Positions 9,124 to 18,413 of a stretch of 64,000 bases of DNA are shown one piece after another. The notes under the pieces were generated by a model. It saw only the letters and a program-made list of their open reading frames with translations, was not told the origin of the DNA and did not search any database. The position numbers were made by a program, and so were the translations under genes. Each line of letters starts with the position of its first letter. The stretch's first letter is position 1. The stretch covers positions 1 to 64,000 of the forward strand of contig NZ_LQPW01000048.1 of the NCBI RefSeq assembly GCF_002116635.1. The letters run 5' to 3'. The DNA is from Mycobacterium szulgai. GTDB taxonomy: Bacteria > Actinomycetota > Actinomycetes > Mycobacteriales > Mycobacteriaceae.

Positions 9124-9361
9124 AGAACGCCTCGACATGGTCCAGCGGCCCCACCCCGGCCGCAGCGATACCCGCTTGCGGGTCGAGCACTTTCCCGTTG
9201 TGGCGCAACCGTATTGGCGCGTCGCGTTTGGCGACGCGGTGTCCGACGACATGGTGTGCAATCGCCGCCCCCACGGTCTCGACGGTGTCGGCGTCGTCAA
9301 CGGGGATCAGCAGTTCGAGTATGTCGCCCTCGAATAAGGCGGTCAGTGGAAGCAGCGCCAT
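9116..9361 (-). CDS. tmoB: monooxygenase hydroxylase gamma subunit (TmoB-like)
   Basis: 81 aa, ATG at 9361, five bases after the tmoA stop. The ubiquitin-like gamma subunit of toluene monooxygenases (TmoB, about 84 aa) has this size and place; the segment LPLTALFEGDILELLIPVDD and the LDPQAGIAAAGVGPLDHVE tail fit the family. It is a structural part of the hydroxylase and has no catalytic residues. Confidence 0.88.
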   Translation of the reverse strand: MALLPLTALFEGDILELLIPVDDADTVETVGAAIAHHVVGHRVAKRDAPIRLRHNGKVLDPQAGIAAAGVGPLDHVEAFYD

Positions 9362-9366
9362 GATCC

Positions 9367-10863
9367 TCAGCCCTTCGATCCGTTCTGCGCCCACGCATAT
9401 CCGTCGGCGTCCTGTCCCTGCTCCTCGGCCGATAACCCGAAGTACTGCAGCACCGTCCCCAGATCCGGCGGGCTGATCTCTCCGGAGAGCACCCGGTCGA
9501 TCAGCGACTGGTGGCCGGCGAACCGGTCCGGCCGCTGGGCGAAGATCCACCGGCACGGCTCCGAGCAGAACAAGTACTTGCGGCCGTTGTGCACATGCGT
9601 CAGCGGCGCGGGATCGGTGTGCGCGCCGACGATTACACCCGCGGCGCGAACCACCGGCAGCTGGCACAGATTGCAGGTGATCGGCAGCGTTTCGGGCAGG
9701 GTGGCGGCGATGTCGCCGTTGCGGACGTTCTCGGTGATGACGTCCCAGTGCTTGCCGAAGTCCCGGTTCCAGCCAGGGTATTTCTCCTCCAGCCACAGCC
9801 GCTCGGCCTGCGACACGCCGGCGTCGGGATTCCACCACACAGTAGGCCGGTAGTACCACACCCCGAGGTGGATGGCGTGGTGATACCAGGTCAACTCGTT
9901 GATGAATTCGTCCCAGTACCAAGGAAACTCGAGGCCGTAGTCGCGGAACTGGTCGGCGAACTGCTTGACCACCCAGTCCTCGATGAATTCCTTGAAGCTC
10001 ATTCGCCGGCTCTCCAGCGGTGTGTAGTAGTCCATCGACAGACCGGTCAGCAGCGCGAAGATGCGCCACGACCGCCAGAACATGTGGTCGATGAGGAACT
10101 GGCCCCACTGTGCTTCGCCGTTGTCGATCAGCACCTTGATCGTCGGTTCACCCTGCTGGGCATGGCGTGCCTCGTCGGTCTGAATCGAGCTGATCAGTGC
10201 GCCGAATTCCAGGTCGCCCACGTCGATGGCGTCGGCGGCCATGCCGAGGAACTGCAGGTTGGTGAAGCCGGTCTCCAAGGTGAAGGTCAACTGCAACGCG
10301 ATCGACAAAGCGTCGTTGGCCACGAACATGTCGTCGAACAGATAGCGCACCGCTAGCACGATCCAGTTGTTCGTGTGGAATGCCTTGAGGGCCCAGTCGC
10401 CGCGGGGCTCCTTGTCGAGCAGTCCGTACGGGAAGAACGTTTGGATCTGACCGTGGCGGACCTCGTCGAGAGTGCCGAATGTCGCGGTGTTGCGCCAGGC
10501 CGCGGAACGGCCGAACCGCCCCATCCGGGCTTCACCGATGGACGCCAGGTACTCGGGCATCGAGATGGCGCCGTAGTGCGCGACGATCACCGATTTCCAG
10601 CCGGGATCGAGTTGCTCGAACAACTTGGAGCGCCCGATGGCGTTCTTCAACGAGTACGTCGTGGTGTCCTTGGTGACCTGGTTGTGGACGTACTCGCGGT
10701 AGCCGATCTTGTACGGCTCGTCCCATTTGAGCCACCCTTCAGCGGAGACGCGGTGCGTGCCCGACAGCTCCTCAGGAAACACTTCGTCCTCTGTGACGTA
10801 GCGGAAGGTCCAGTTGGTATCACGGGCGAGGTCGTACCAGTCACTGCGAGCGAGTTTGGGCAT
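9367..10863 (-). CDS. tmoA: group-2 soluble diiron monooxygenase hydroxylase alpha subunit (TmoA-like)
   Basis: 498 aa, about the length of Pseudomonas TmoA (500). N-terminal [20 protein letters not shown] closely follows the TmoA pattern. Both diiron half-sites are present: EARM and DEVRHGQIQ in the first, [10 protein letters not shown] and DEARHAQQG in the second; the active-site Thr of ETGFTN is kept. The enzyme should use O2 to hydroxylate or epoxidise small aromatics or alkenes; the natural substrate cannot be read from sequence. ATG at 10863 is chosen (AAGGACG upstream); the frame could extend 14 codons more. It heads a tight operon A-B-C-D-E and is divergent from a MarR gene. Confidence 0.95.
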   Translation of the reverse strand: MPKLARSDWYDLARDTNWTFRYVTEDEVFPEELSGTHRVSAEGWLKWDEPYKIGYREYVHNQVTKDTTTYSLKNAIGRSKLFEQLDPGWKSVIVAHYGAISMPEYLASIGEARMGRFGRSAAWRNTATFGTLDEVRHGQIQTFFPYGLLDKEPRGDWALKAFHTNNWIVLAVRYLFDDMFVANDALSIALQLTFTLETGFTNLQFLGMAADAIDVGDLEFGALISSIQTDEARHAQQGEPTIKVLIDNGEAQWGQFLIDHMFWRSWRIFALLTGLSMDYYTPLESRRMSFKEFIEDWVVKQFADQFRDYGLEFPWYWDEFINELTWYHHAIHLGVWYYRPTVWWNPDAGVSQAERLWLEEKYPGWNRDFGKHWDVITENVRNGDIAATLPETLPITCNLCQLPVVRAAGVIVGAHTDPAPLTHVHNGRKYLFCSEPCRWIFAQRPDRFAGHQSLIDRVLSGEISPPDLGTVLQYFGLSAEEQGQDADGYAWAQNGSKG

Positions 10864-11035
10864 CAGTCGTCCTTGCGTTGTCCTTGGTCCGTCATTGGCT
10901 GCCATCTCAGCCCTGATGAGCTGCGTGGATGACGTGAGCGGTCTTCATGATGACGCAAACCCCCGAGGACTCCTAAGTATTGCGCTCAGCCTGATTCACA
11001 CCCATGGGCGCGGGGTACGCCGGGGTTACGATCCG

Positions 11036-11698
11036 ATGCGGACGCCACGGACAGCAAACGATTGGAGAAGGTGCGCTCTGAAGCCCGACGAAGCACGTCA
11101 CCGTAGTCTTGACTCGAAGATCGTCGCGGCACTAGACCGGGCGGGAGAGGCCTTGAACGTGCTGGCGCGGCGCGTTGCCGAGGCCCATGACCTATCGACG
11201 ACCCAGATGCGGGTGCTGATCTGGCTCTTGGTCGGGCCACCGCCCGCCGCGCGCAGCACCGCACTGGCCCGCGAACTAAACGTCGCCGATCCCACCGTCA
11301 GCGACGCCGTCGCCGCTTTGATCCGCAAGGGCCTGGTGGTGCGCCGCCGGGATCCACGCGACGGGCGCCGCCACGACCTGGTGCTGACCCAAGCCGGCCG
11401 CAAGTCCGCGGCGACACTGTCGCGCTGGACGGCGCCCGCGGAGATCGCGACCTCGAAGCTCGACCGGGTAGAAGCCGAGCAGCTGCTCGACAGCCTCCTG
11501 CTGGTGATCGCGAAACTGCATGACGCCCAACTACTTCCGGTCGTGCGCGCCTGCACCACCTGTGCGCAACTGGAGACCGGCGACGCCGGGCCACGAAGCT
11601 ATCGCTGCAAGTTCTACGACACGCCGATGTCGGTCTCTGACCTACGAGTCGACTGTGCCGAACACGTCATGGCGGCGGATTCGGTGCTCAGTCCTTAG
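11036..11698 (+). CDS. MarR family transcriptional regulator with Cys-rich C-terminus
   Basis: About 220 aa from ATG at 11036 (start uncertain; the ribosome site is weak). A MarR winged helix spans roughly residues 25-150 ([57 protein letters not shown]). The last 50 residues add CTTC, a further Cys in YRCKF and VDCAEH, which MarR proteins usually lack and which could bind a metal or sense redox state. It is divergent from the monooxygenase operon (172 bp between starts), so it is the obvious candidate local regulator. Its 3' end overlaps the convergent PadR gene by 4 bp. Confidence 0.85.
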
Positions 11699-12417
11699 TC
11701 CTCGCCGAGGATGCCGTAGATCTCCCGGCGGGCATTGTTGAGGATGTCGACGATGCGCTGCCGCTGCTCGGAGTTGGCGGTGTGTGCCGACTGCGCGACC
11801 GCGCCGAAGAGTTGGCGGGCGGCGGTGCGCAGGTTGATGTGGCCCGGGTCGACGCCCTCGGCGATCTCGTCCCACGGCGGGGTTTCGATCTTCTCGGCTG
11901 CCGCTCGACCCTCGTCGGTCAGCTGGAATAGCTTCTTGCTGCCGTCGCTTTCGCCGGCGGTGATCAGGCCTTCGTCGTCGAGGAGCTGCAGCGTCGGGTA
12001 CACCGAGCCGGGGCTGGGCTTCCAGATTCCGTTGCTGCGGTCGGCGATCTGCTGGATCATCTCGTAGCCGTGCATCGGCTTCTCGCTGAGCAGCACCAGG
12101 ATGGCCGCGCGCACGTCGCCGCGGCGGCCGCGTCCGCCGCCCCGGCGCCAGCCGCCACGCGGGCCGCCGGGGCCGAACCCGAAGCCGGGGCCCCATCCAG
12201 GGCCACCGCCAGGCCCGAAGCCCGGGCCGAATCCGAAGGGTGCGTCCTGGTCGGCCGCGTGGTCGCGGAGGTGCTCGAAGAATTCCCGTCGTGCGTGGCG
12301 CTTGGCACCGTGCAGGGCGCGCATCTGCGCTGGTCCCGGCGCGAAGCCGAAACCAGGCAAGCCGAAGCCCGGCCGGCCCCGGCCGCCGAAAGGTCCATTG
12401 GGAGGGGTGAAGTTCAT
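11695..12417 (-). CDS. PadR family transcriptional regulator with Gly/Phe-rich N-terminal region
   Basis: 240 aa from ATG at 12417. The PadR winged helix lies in the middle: [29 protein letters not shown] then [20 protein letters not shown], followed by [11 protein letters not shown] and a helical C-terminal dimerisation part. The first 105 residues are low-complexity Gly/Phe/Pro/Arg ([19 protein letters not shown] type), seen in some actinobacterial PadR proteins. PadR proteins usually repress their own and neighbouring genes. A 10-bp palindrome lies in its upstream region. Confidence 0.9.
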
Positions 12418-12469
12418 GTCTGTTCCTAAGTCTGTTGAGGAGCCGCCTATTGAGCAGCTCTGGCATATC

Positions 12470-12492
12470 ACTTTGTATCACGATATATCGAA
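12470..12492. promoter_or_regulatory. candidate PadR operator (CGATATATCG palindrome)
   Basis: CGATATATCG at 12481-12490 is a perfect 10-bp palindrome in an AT-rich patch of an otherwise GC-rich region, flanked by two ATCA half-sites. It sits about 65 bp upstream of the PadR start and 90 bp upstream of the divergent membrane-protein gene, a usual place for autoregulation. The protein-site match is inferred. Confidence 0.4.
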
Positions 12493-12578
12493 AACTAACG
12501 AGATGCAACGCGCCGGACTACGCCCCCGGCCAAATTTCTCCTGTTTGCGTCCACCTCTGGCCGGGTAGCACCTGAGCA

Positions 12579-12962
12579 ATGAACGGAAATCGTCGGACCA
12601 TCGAGACCGGCCCCGGCAGCGCGAGCCAACGGAGATACGGCGCACCTGGCGGCGGCAGCAAGACGCGCATCTGGGTCAACTGGGTGATGGCGCTGCTGAC
12701 GGTGCCAGGGGCGGCGATCGTGATGCTCTTCGCGCTGGGCGCCGTGATGAGTACCGATTCGTGCACGCAGAGCCGATGCCCCAACCTGGGCGGCGGAATC
12801 AACTTCGACGTCTTGTTCTACGGCCCGCCCGTGATCGCCTTAATAGTTATCGCCGCGTCGGTCTTCACCGCGCGGCGCCGGGCCGGAATTGTGGTCCCGC
12901 TGGTCGGCTGGGCGCTCTTGGTCGCCGACGTCGCCATCCTGGTGCTCACGGTCGCGCAATAG
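12579..12962 (+). CDS. small membrane protein of unknown function
   Basis: 127 aa. Three hydrophobic segments are visible: WVMALLTVPGAAIVMLFALG near residue 35, GPPVIALIVIAASVFT near 85 and VVPLVGWALLVADVAILVL near 105. Between the first two is a loop with two Cys (TQSRCPN and STDSC), possibly disulfide-bonded outside the membrane. It is divergent from the PadR gene, so it may be under its control. I do not recognise the family. Confidence 0.7.
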   Translation: MNGNRRTIETGPGSASQRRYGAPGGGSKTRIWVNWVMALLTVPGAAIVMLFALGAVMSTDSCTQSRCPNLGGGINFDVLFYGPPVIALIVIAASVFTARRRAGIVVPLVGWALLVADVAILVLTVAQ

Positions 12963-12972
12963 CCATCGCCAG

Positions 12973-13860
12973 CTAGCTCGGCGGTGAAAACCCTCCGGCC
13001 TCCGGCGGCGGCGTGCTGGCTTGAGGCTGCTGCGGCCAGGGAGCCGGCTGCTGCGGGGGCGGCCAGTAGCCCGGCCCCGGCGGCATTCCCGGCGGCGGTC
13101 CGGGCGTGATACCCGGACCCATCGGGCGCAGCCGCGCCAACTCGCGCCGGTGTCGTTCGGCCAGCACCGCGGCAAGGATCAGTTGCGGCGGAACGCCCGG
13201 CGGTGGCGGCGGAGCGATGCGCGACAGCACGTCGCCGGCGATCCGGTAGGCCATCTGCTCGCGCAACGCAGGGTCGAGTTGTGTTGCGCGGGAGAGAAAT
13301 TGGCGCGCAACCTCGGCCTGGCCCGCCGTCAGCCCGGACAGCTGTAGCGACGACGCCCACCACGCGAGCGCCGGCGGCATCACCGGCGGCGGGCCCAACC
13401 GGGGACCGCGTTCGCTGACGACGACCGTGCCGGCGAACAGATCACCGACGCGCTTGCCCTTCGGCGACAGCAGGCTACAGATCACCGCCGGGCTCCCCAG
13501 CATCATCCAGATCTCGATCACCGAGGCCAGCGCCCGAAATAGCGCCTGGCGGAAGCGTTCCGGGCCACCGTCGTCGGACACCACGCGCAGTCCCATCACC
13601 ATTTTGCCGATGGAGCGTCCCCGTGTTGCCGTCTCGATCGCGAGCGGGTAGCCGACCATCGCCAGCACCGTGAAGATGATCAGAAACGCAACGGTCAACG
13701 CTTCGTCCAACTGCCCCAGGGAGGTCGCCCAGAGCATCAGTCCCAGGAAGTAGCCGACGAATATGACGACGATGTCGATGATCGCGCTCACCGCTCGCAC
13801 CGGTAACTGGGCGATCTGGACATCCAGCACCACCGCGTCCCCGGTCACCACCTCCGACAT
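12973..13860 (-). CDS. RDD family membrane protein (Rv3695-like)
   Basis: 295 aa from ATG at 13860. N-terminal RDD-type domain: LPVRAVSAIIDIVVIFVGYFLG, a second hydrophobic segment (LTVAFLIIFTVLAMVGYPLA), GRSIGKMVMGLRVVSDDG and a third segment followed by KGKRVGDLFAGTVVV. The C-terminal third is Pro/Gly-rich (PPQQPAPWPQQPQ) and probably cytoplasmic. It is divergent from the SpoIIM-like gene (37 bp between starts), as in Rv3695/Rv3694c. The MoxR-DUF58-RDD-SpoIIM set recurs in Actinobacteria; its role (envelope complex assembly) is not proven. Confidence 0.88.
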   Translation of the reverse strand: MSEVVTGDAVVLDVQIAQLPVRAVSAIIDIVVIFVGYFLGLMLWATSLGQLDEALTVAFLIIFTVLAMVGYPLAIETATRGRSIGKMVMGLRVVSDDGGPERFRQALFRALASVIEIWMMLGSPAVICSLLSPKGKRVGDLFAGTVVVSERGPRLGPPPVMPPALAWWASSLQLSGLTAGQAEVARQFLSRATQLDPALREQMAYRIAGDVLSRIAPPPPPGVPPQLILAAVLAERHRRELARLRPMGPGITPGPPPGMPPGPGYWPPPQQPAPWPQQPQASTPPPEAGGFSPPS

Positions 13861-13897
13861 ACCTGGGAACGGTACAGGCTTGGGTAGGCTGCGCAGG

Positions 13898-14890
13898 GTG
13901 GACGTCGATGCGTTCTTGCTGACCCACCGCGGCACCTGGGACCGGCTCGATCAGCTGATCAAGAAGCGCCGCTCGCTCAGCGGCGCCGAAGTCGACGAAC
14001 TCGTCGAGCTCTACCAACGGGTGTCCACGCATCTGTCGATGCTGCGCTCGGTGTCCTCGGATTCGCTGTTGATCGGCCGGCTGTCGAGCCTGGTAGCGCG
14101 CGCCCGCTCGGCGGTCACCGGTGCACACGCCCCGCTGAGCAGTACGTTCGTTCGTTTCTGGACGGTCTCCTTCCCGGTGGTCGCCTACCGGTCCTGGCGA
14201 TGGTGGTTGGCTACGGCGCTGGCGTTCTTCGCGGTCACCGTGCTGATCGGCGGCTGGGTGGCCAACAGCCCCGAAGTGCAGTCCCTCGTCGGAACCCCAA
14301 CGGACATAGACGAACTGGTCAACCACGACGTGCAGTCGTATTACAGCGCGCATCCGGCCGCGGCGTTCGCCCTGCAGGTCTGGGTGAACAACTCCTGGGT
14401 AGCCGCCAAATGCATTGGAATGGCCGTGCTGCTGGGCTTGCCAATTCCGTTCGTGCTCTTCGAAAACGCAGCCAATGTGGGTGTGATCGGCGGCCTGATG
14501 TTCCAGGCCGGCAAGGGCGGCTTGCTCCTGGGCCTGCTGCTGCCGCACGGGCTGCTGGAGCTGACGGCGGTGTTCCTGGCCGGCGCGGTCGGGATGCGGC
14601 TGGGGTGGTCGGTGATATCGCCGGGTGACCGCCCGCGCGGACAGGTCCTTGCCGAGCAGGGCCGGGGCGTGGTTTCGGTCGCCGTCGGGTTGGTAGCGGT
14701 GTTGCTGGTGTCGGGGTTGATCGAGGCGATCGTGACGCCGTCGCCGTTGCCGACCTTCGTCCGGATCAGCATCGGTGTCCTCGCGGAAGCGGCGTTTCTG
14801 GCCTACGTCGTGTACTTCGGCCGTCGCGCCGTGAAAGCCGGAGAGACCGGTGATATCGAGGACGCACCGGACGTGGTGCCCACCGGTTAG
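13898..14890 (+). CDS. stage II sporulation protein M/DUF95-like membrane protein (Rv3694c-like)
   Basis: 330 aa from GTG at 13898, the length I recall for Rv3694c. The N-terminal cytoplasmic part (LTHRGTWDRLDQLIKKRRSLSGAEVDELVELY) is typical of the family, followed by several membrane segments, including the conserved VNNSWVAAKCIGMAVLLGLP and LLPHGLLELTAVFLAGAVGMRLGW. The family shares ancestry with SpoIIM but mycobacteria do not sporulate; it is thought to belong with MoxR/DUF58 proteins. The frame opens earlier, but upstream codons would overlap the RDD gene. Confidence 0.9.
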   Translation: MDVDAFLLTHRGTWDRLDQLIKKRRSLSGAEVDELVELYQRVSTHLSMLRSVSSDSLLIGRLSSLVARARSAVTGAHAPLSSTFVRFWTVSFPVVAYRSWRWWLATALAFFAVTVLIGGWVANSPEVQSLVGTPTDIDELVNHDVQSYYSAHPAAAFALQVWVNNSWVAAKCIGMAVLLGLPIPFVLFENAANVGVIGGLMFQAGKGGLLLGLLLPHGLLELTAVFLAGAVGMRLGWSVISPGDRPRGQVLAEQGRGVVSVAVGLVAVLLVSGLIEAIVTPSPLPTFVRISIGVLAEAAFLAYVVYFGRRAVKAGETGDIEDAPDVVPTG

Positions 14891-14898
14891 CCGCGACT

Positions 14899-14943
14899 GT
14901 GAACCACACGACGCGACACGCCGCACGGCGTCGTGGAGTTCAC
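14899..14943. terminator. hairpin between convergent genes (candidate bidirectional terminator)
   Basis: GTGAAC (14899) pairs with GTTCAC (14938-14943) and CACGACGC (14907) with GCGTCGTG (14928), giving an interrupted 14-bp stem just after the SpoIIM-like stop and before the end of the convergent DUF58 gene. There is no U-tract, as is common for mycobacterial terminators. Confidence 0.5.
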
Positions 14944-14961
14944 ATTCGGCGAACCGGAAAG

Positions 14962-16284
14962 TTAAAGCCGGCCAGTCGCTTTCATCGCCAGATAGCGGTC
15001 GGCGAGTGCGGGTGCAATCTCGGTAGGCGGCGCATCAACCACGTCGACCCCACTCATGCGCAGGCGCGTGGCAATAGCGCGGCGGTCATTGCGTGACCGT
15101 TCGGCGGCCGCCGCGTCGTAAACCGCGGCCGCATCGGAACGCCCAGCCGCCAGCTGGTCCACCCGCGGATCGGCCACCGCGGCGACCAACACATGGTGTT
15201 TGGCCGACAACTGTGGCAGCACCGGCAGCAGGCCCTCGTCGAGCGCGGTCGCGTTCAGATCGGTCAGCAAAACCACCAGCGACCGCCGCCGCGTCCGCCG
15301 CAGTATGTTGGCAACCATTGCACGCCAATCGGATTCGACCAGGGCCGGTTGCAGTGGAGCCATGGCGCCGACCAGCTGGGCCAGCAGCTCGGTTCGCGAC
15401 GCGCCGAACACGGCGGCCCGGTTCACCCGGTCGTGGGCCAGAAAGTCGACGTGATCGCCGGCCCGCGACGCCAGCGCGGCCAACAGCAGCGCGGCATCCA
15501 TGAACCAGTCCAGCCGGGGCCAGCCCGCGGGATCGGCGGCCGTCGGATCGATACCGACCCTTCCCGCGGCCATCCGGCCGGTGTCCAGCACGATCACCAC
15601 GCGGCGGTCGCGCTCGGGGCGCCACGTACGCACCATCACATCAGAGCGACGAGCCGTTGCCCGCCAGTCGATCGAGCGGACGTCGTCGCCGACGACATAC
15701 TCGCGCAGCGAGTCGAATTCGGTGCCCTGGCCGCGGATCAGCGTGGGCAACAACCCGTCGATCTCGCGCAGTCTGGCCAGTCGCGACGGGAGATGCTTGC
15801 GCGAAAGAAACGGCGGCAGTACCCGGACCTGACCGGGCACGGCGACGGACTTCTGCCGTCCCGCCAACCCCAGCGGACCCAGCGACCGGGCCGTCACCGC
15901 GGCCGCGCGCTGGTCACCGCGGCGAACCGGCTGTAGCGCGGTGACCACAAGCTGATGTTGCCCGGCGGCGATCCGCACCGGATGGGTGCGCGGTTGCGCG
16001 CGTGCACTCGGCGGCCAGGCGTCGCGGACCCGGCCGCGCAACCGGCGGCGCCCGTCGTTGTGAATGATCAGGGACGCATCTACCGGCTGCCCCAGCCGGG
16101 CCGAACCATCTGGGGAACGGGTAAACCGCAACCGGCGCGGACTGGCTGCCAGCACGACGTCGACGACCACGGCCAAAACCAGCCCAGCGAGCAGCAACCC
16201 GAAAGTACTTGCCGGCCAGGGGGATAGCGCGATCGGCAGGACGCAGATCAGCGCCAGCAGGCCGGTACGTCCGGTGAGGATCAT
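14962..16284 (-). CDS. DUF58 protein with vWA-like fold (Rv3693-like)
   Basis: 440 aa. Two N-terminal membrane segments (LLALICVLPIALS and FGLLLAGLVLAVVVDVVLA) precede a cytosolic region with the DUF58 signature EFDSLREYVVGDDVRSIDWRATAR near residue 190 and a vWA-like VVIVLDTGRM. DUF58 proteins work with MoxR AAA+ ATPases encoded beside them. The ATG at 16284 directly follows the moxR2 stop at 16285. Fourth position in the operon Rv3689-Rv3690-Rv3691-moxR2-Rv3693 order reversed, as in M. tuberculosis. Confidence 0.92.
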   Translation of the reverse strand: MILTGRTGLLALICVLPIALSPWPASTFGLLLAGLVLAVVVDVVLAASPRRLRFTRSPDGSARLGQPVDASLIIHNDGRRRLRGRVRDAWPPSARAQPRTHPVRIAAGQHQLVVTALQPVRRGDQRAAAVTARSLGPLGLAGRQKSVAVPGQVRVLPPFLSRKHLPSRLARLREIDGLLPTLIRGQGTEFDSLREYVVGDDVRSIDWRATARRSDVMVRTWRPERDRRVVIVLDTGRMAAGRVGIDPTAADPAGWPRLDWFMDAALLLAALASRAGDHVDFLAHDRVNRAAVFGASRTELLAQLVGAMAPLQPALVESDWRAMVANILRRTRRRSLVVLLTDLNATALDEGLLPVLPQLSAKHHVLVAAVADPRVDQLAAGRSDAAAVYDAAAAERSRNDRRAIATRLRMSGVDVVDAPPTEIAPALADRYLAMKATGRL

Positions 16285-17256
16285 CTAGCGGGGCACCGGA
16301 ACCGACGCCAATATTCCGTCCAGCACCCCGTCGGGTGTGGCACCTTCGAGTTCGGCCTCCGGACGCAGCATCACCCGGTGCCGCAACGTCGGGCGGGCCA
16401 TCGCCTTCACGTCGTCGGGGGTGACGTAGTTGCGCCCGGACAACCATGCCCACGAGCGGGCGGTGCCCAGCAACGCGGTTGCCCCGCGCGGTGACACGCC
16501 GAGCTGCAGCGCGGGGGAGGAGCGGGTGGCCCCGACAACGTCGACGATGTAGCCCAGCACCTCATCGGCGACCAGCACCTGACTCACCGCCTCGCGACCG
16601 GCCGCCAGGTCAGCAGGTCCGGCCACCGGCTTGATCGCCGACAGATCGCGCGGATCGAAGCCGTGCGCGTGGCGGCTCAGGATGGCGATCTCGGCGTCAC
16701 GTGCCGGCAGCGTCACATTCAGCTTGAGTAGGAAGCGGTCGAGTTGGGCCTCCGGCAGTTGATAAGTGCCTTCGTATTCGATCGGGTTCTGGGTCGCGGC
16801 GACGATGAACGGGTCGGGCAGCGGCTTGGGTTCACCGTCGACGCTGACCTGCCGCTCCTCCATCGCCTCGAGCAGCGCGGCCTGCGTTTTGGGTGGGGTT
16901 CGGTTGATTTCATCGGCCAGCAGCAGATTGGTGAACACCGGACCCGGCCGGAACGTGAACGCTGCGGTGCGGGTGTCGTAGACCAGCGATCCGGTGACAT
17001 CGCCGGGCATCAGGTCAGGGGTGAATTGCACCCGCTTGAACTCCAGCTGCAACGCGGCCGACATGGCCCGGATCATCAGCGTCTTCGCTACTCCCGGAAC
17101 ACCTTCCAAGAGGACGTGGCCGCGGCACAGCAGCGCGATCACCAGCCCGCTGACGACGCCCTCCTGCCCGACGACGGCCTTGGCGATCTCGGTGCGTAAC
17201 GCCAGCAATGCCGCACGGGCCGAGTCGGCTTGGGGACTATCAGGGGACTGTGTCAC
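16285..17256 (-). CDS. moxR2: MoxR family AAA+ ATPase MoxR2
   Basis: 323 aa cytosolic AAA+ ATPase of the MoxR group, thought to act as a chaperone for the neighbouring DUF58/vWA and membrane proteins. Walker A GVPGVAKT (near residue 55), Walker B LLLADEINR, sensor region ATQNPIEYEGTYQLPEAQLDRFL and a C-terminal lid are complete. Its ATGA overlaps the stop of the Rv3691-like gene upstream. Named from synteny with Rv3692. Confidence 0.93.
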   Translation of the reverse strand: MTQSPDSPQADSARAALLALRTEIAKAVVGQEGVVSGLVIALLCRGHVLLEGVPGVAKTLMIRAMSAALQLEFKRVQFTPDLMPGDVTGSLVYDTRTAAFTFRPGPVFTNLLLADEINRTPPKTQAALLEAMEERQVSVDGEPKPLPDPFIVAATQNPIEYEGTYQLPEAQLDRFLLKLNVTLPARDAEIAILSRHAHGFDPRDLSAIKPVAGPADLAAGREAVSQVLVADEVLGYIVDVVGATRSSPALQLGVSPRGATALLGTARSWAWLSGRNYVTPDDVKAMARPTLRHRVMLRPEAELEGATPDGVLDGILASVPVPR

Positions 17257-18413
17257 GAGTGGGTGACCTGCCTTTCGATGTCGTCGAGCGCACGGGCAAG
17301 TTGTAGCAGGTCGTTGTCGGTCGCCGGGGGCGGGCCGAACAGGTGGTAGCGGACGAACTCCGGGTCGGCCCCGTCCCCCGCAAGCGGGTGGTGCCCCCAG
17401 CGCTGGGCCACGGTCATGACCACCGCCGGCGGCGCGGCGTTCGCGCCGATGCCGAGCCGCGGCACCAGCCGCTGCAATGTGGCAGTGCGCAGTGCTTGCG
17501 CCGCGCGATCGCGGGCCCGGCGGGACCGGTAGAGCCGGCCGCGGCCCTCGACGGTTTCCGACGCGCGGACCACGACGGGCAGTTCCTCAGCCACCAGGGG
17601 GCCGATCCGCCGGCCTTTCCAGAGCGCTACCAGGATCACCACCAGCCACAGCTGCCAGACGATCCAGGTTACGTTCGCCGGAATCAGGTCGTAAATGGAA
17701 GAGGGAGAAGACTTTTCACCCTCAATGCGGTCGGGCGCGTACCAGACCAGCCGGGGCTGGGCGCCGGCGAGGTTCATCGCCAGCGCGGCGTTGCCCTCCT
17801 GCAACAGTCCGTCGTTGGTCATGAAGTCGCTGCTGCCGACCACGGTGATGGTTCGGCCGTCGTCGCGAAAGCGGACCAGTGCGCCCTCGTAACAGCTGAT
17901 CAAATCGAGCTCGCCTTTGGCCCGATAGGTGTCGGTGGGCCCGAATTTCACTTTTCCGGCCCGGGTGGCCTCGCGCAGCTGGCAATCCGGCTGGCTGTCG
18001 AACGGCCCGGCCTTTCCGATGCGCAGACCCGGCGTCAGCGCGTTGCGGGTCCGGGATGTGGGTTCTACGAGAAACAGGTCACCGGGAACCTTCGCCAGCC
18101 GGTCCAGCAGCGCGTTGTCGGTCAGATACTGAGTCTGGGCCACCAATAACTGCGAGCCGGACCGCGCCGCGCCCTCGACATCGGCGATGGTGTGTGCGAC
18201 CACCACCTCGACACCGCCCTCGCGCAGCAATGTCACCAGCGCGTGGGCTCCCGCGGAGCTGGTTGATTCGGGATCCATGGTGCCGCCGGGCCGCGGTGCC
18301 GTCAGATAGGTGGTGATCGAGGCCACGATTGTGATGGCGGCAAGCGCGAGCAGAATCGCGCGCCACGGCCGGCGCTGGCGCGGCGGGGCAGGGGCTAATC
18401 CGGTGGAAGTCAT
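17253..18413 (-). CDS. DUF4350 membrane protein (Rv3691-like)
   Basis: 386 aa. ATG at 18413 overlaps the upstream TGA (ATGA), preferred over the ATG five codons earlier. One N-terminal membrane helix (AILLALAAITIVASITTYL), an extracytoplasmic DUF4350-like domain (TSSAGAHALVTLLREGGVEV...; SQLLVAQTQYLTDNALLDRL), a second helix near residue 240 (WIVWQLWLVVILVALWKGRRIGPLV) and a cytoplasmic tail. Part of the moxR2 operon; precise function unknown. Confidence 0.88.
   Translation of the reverse strand: MTSTGLAPAPPRQRRPWRAILLALAAITIVASITTYLTAPRPGGTMDPESTSSAGAHALVTLLREGGVEVVVAHTIADVEGAARSGSQLLVAQTQYLTDNALLDRLAKVPGDLFLVEPTSRTRNALTPGLRIGKAGPFDSQPDCQLREATRAGKVKFGPTDTYRAKGELDLISCYEGALVRFRDDGRTITVVGSSDFMTNDGLLQEGNAALAMNLAGAQPRLVWYAPDRIEGEKSSPSSIYDLIPANVTWIVWQLWLVVILVALWKGRRIGPLVAEELPVVVRASETVEGRGRLYRSRRARDRAAQALRTATLQRLVPRLGIGANAAPPAVVMTVAQRWGHHPLAGDGADPEFVRYHLFGPPPATDNDLLQLARALDDIERQVTHS

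Noticed and set aside
12150..12400. Low-complexity GC-rich repeat suggestive of a second PE_PGRS fragment
   Set aside because: It is in frame with the PadR gene and encodes its Gly/Phe/Pro-rich N-terminal region.
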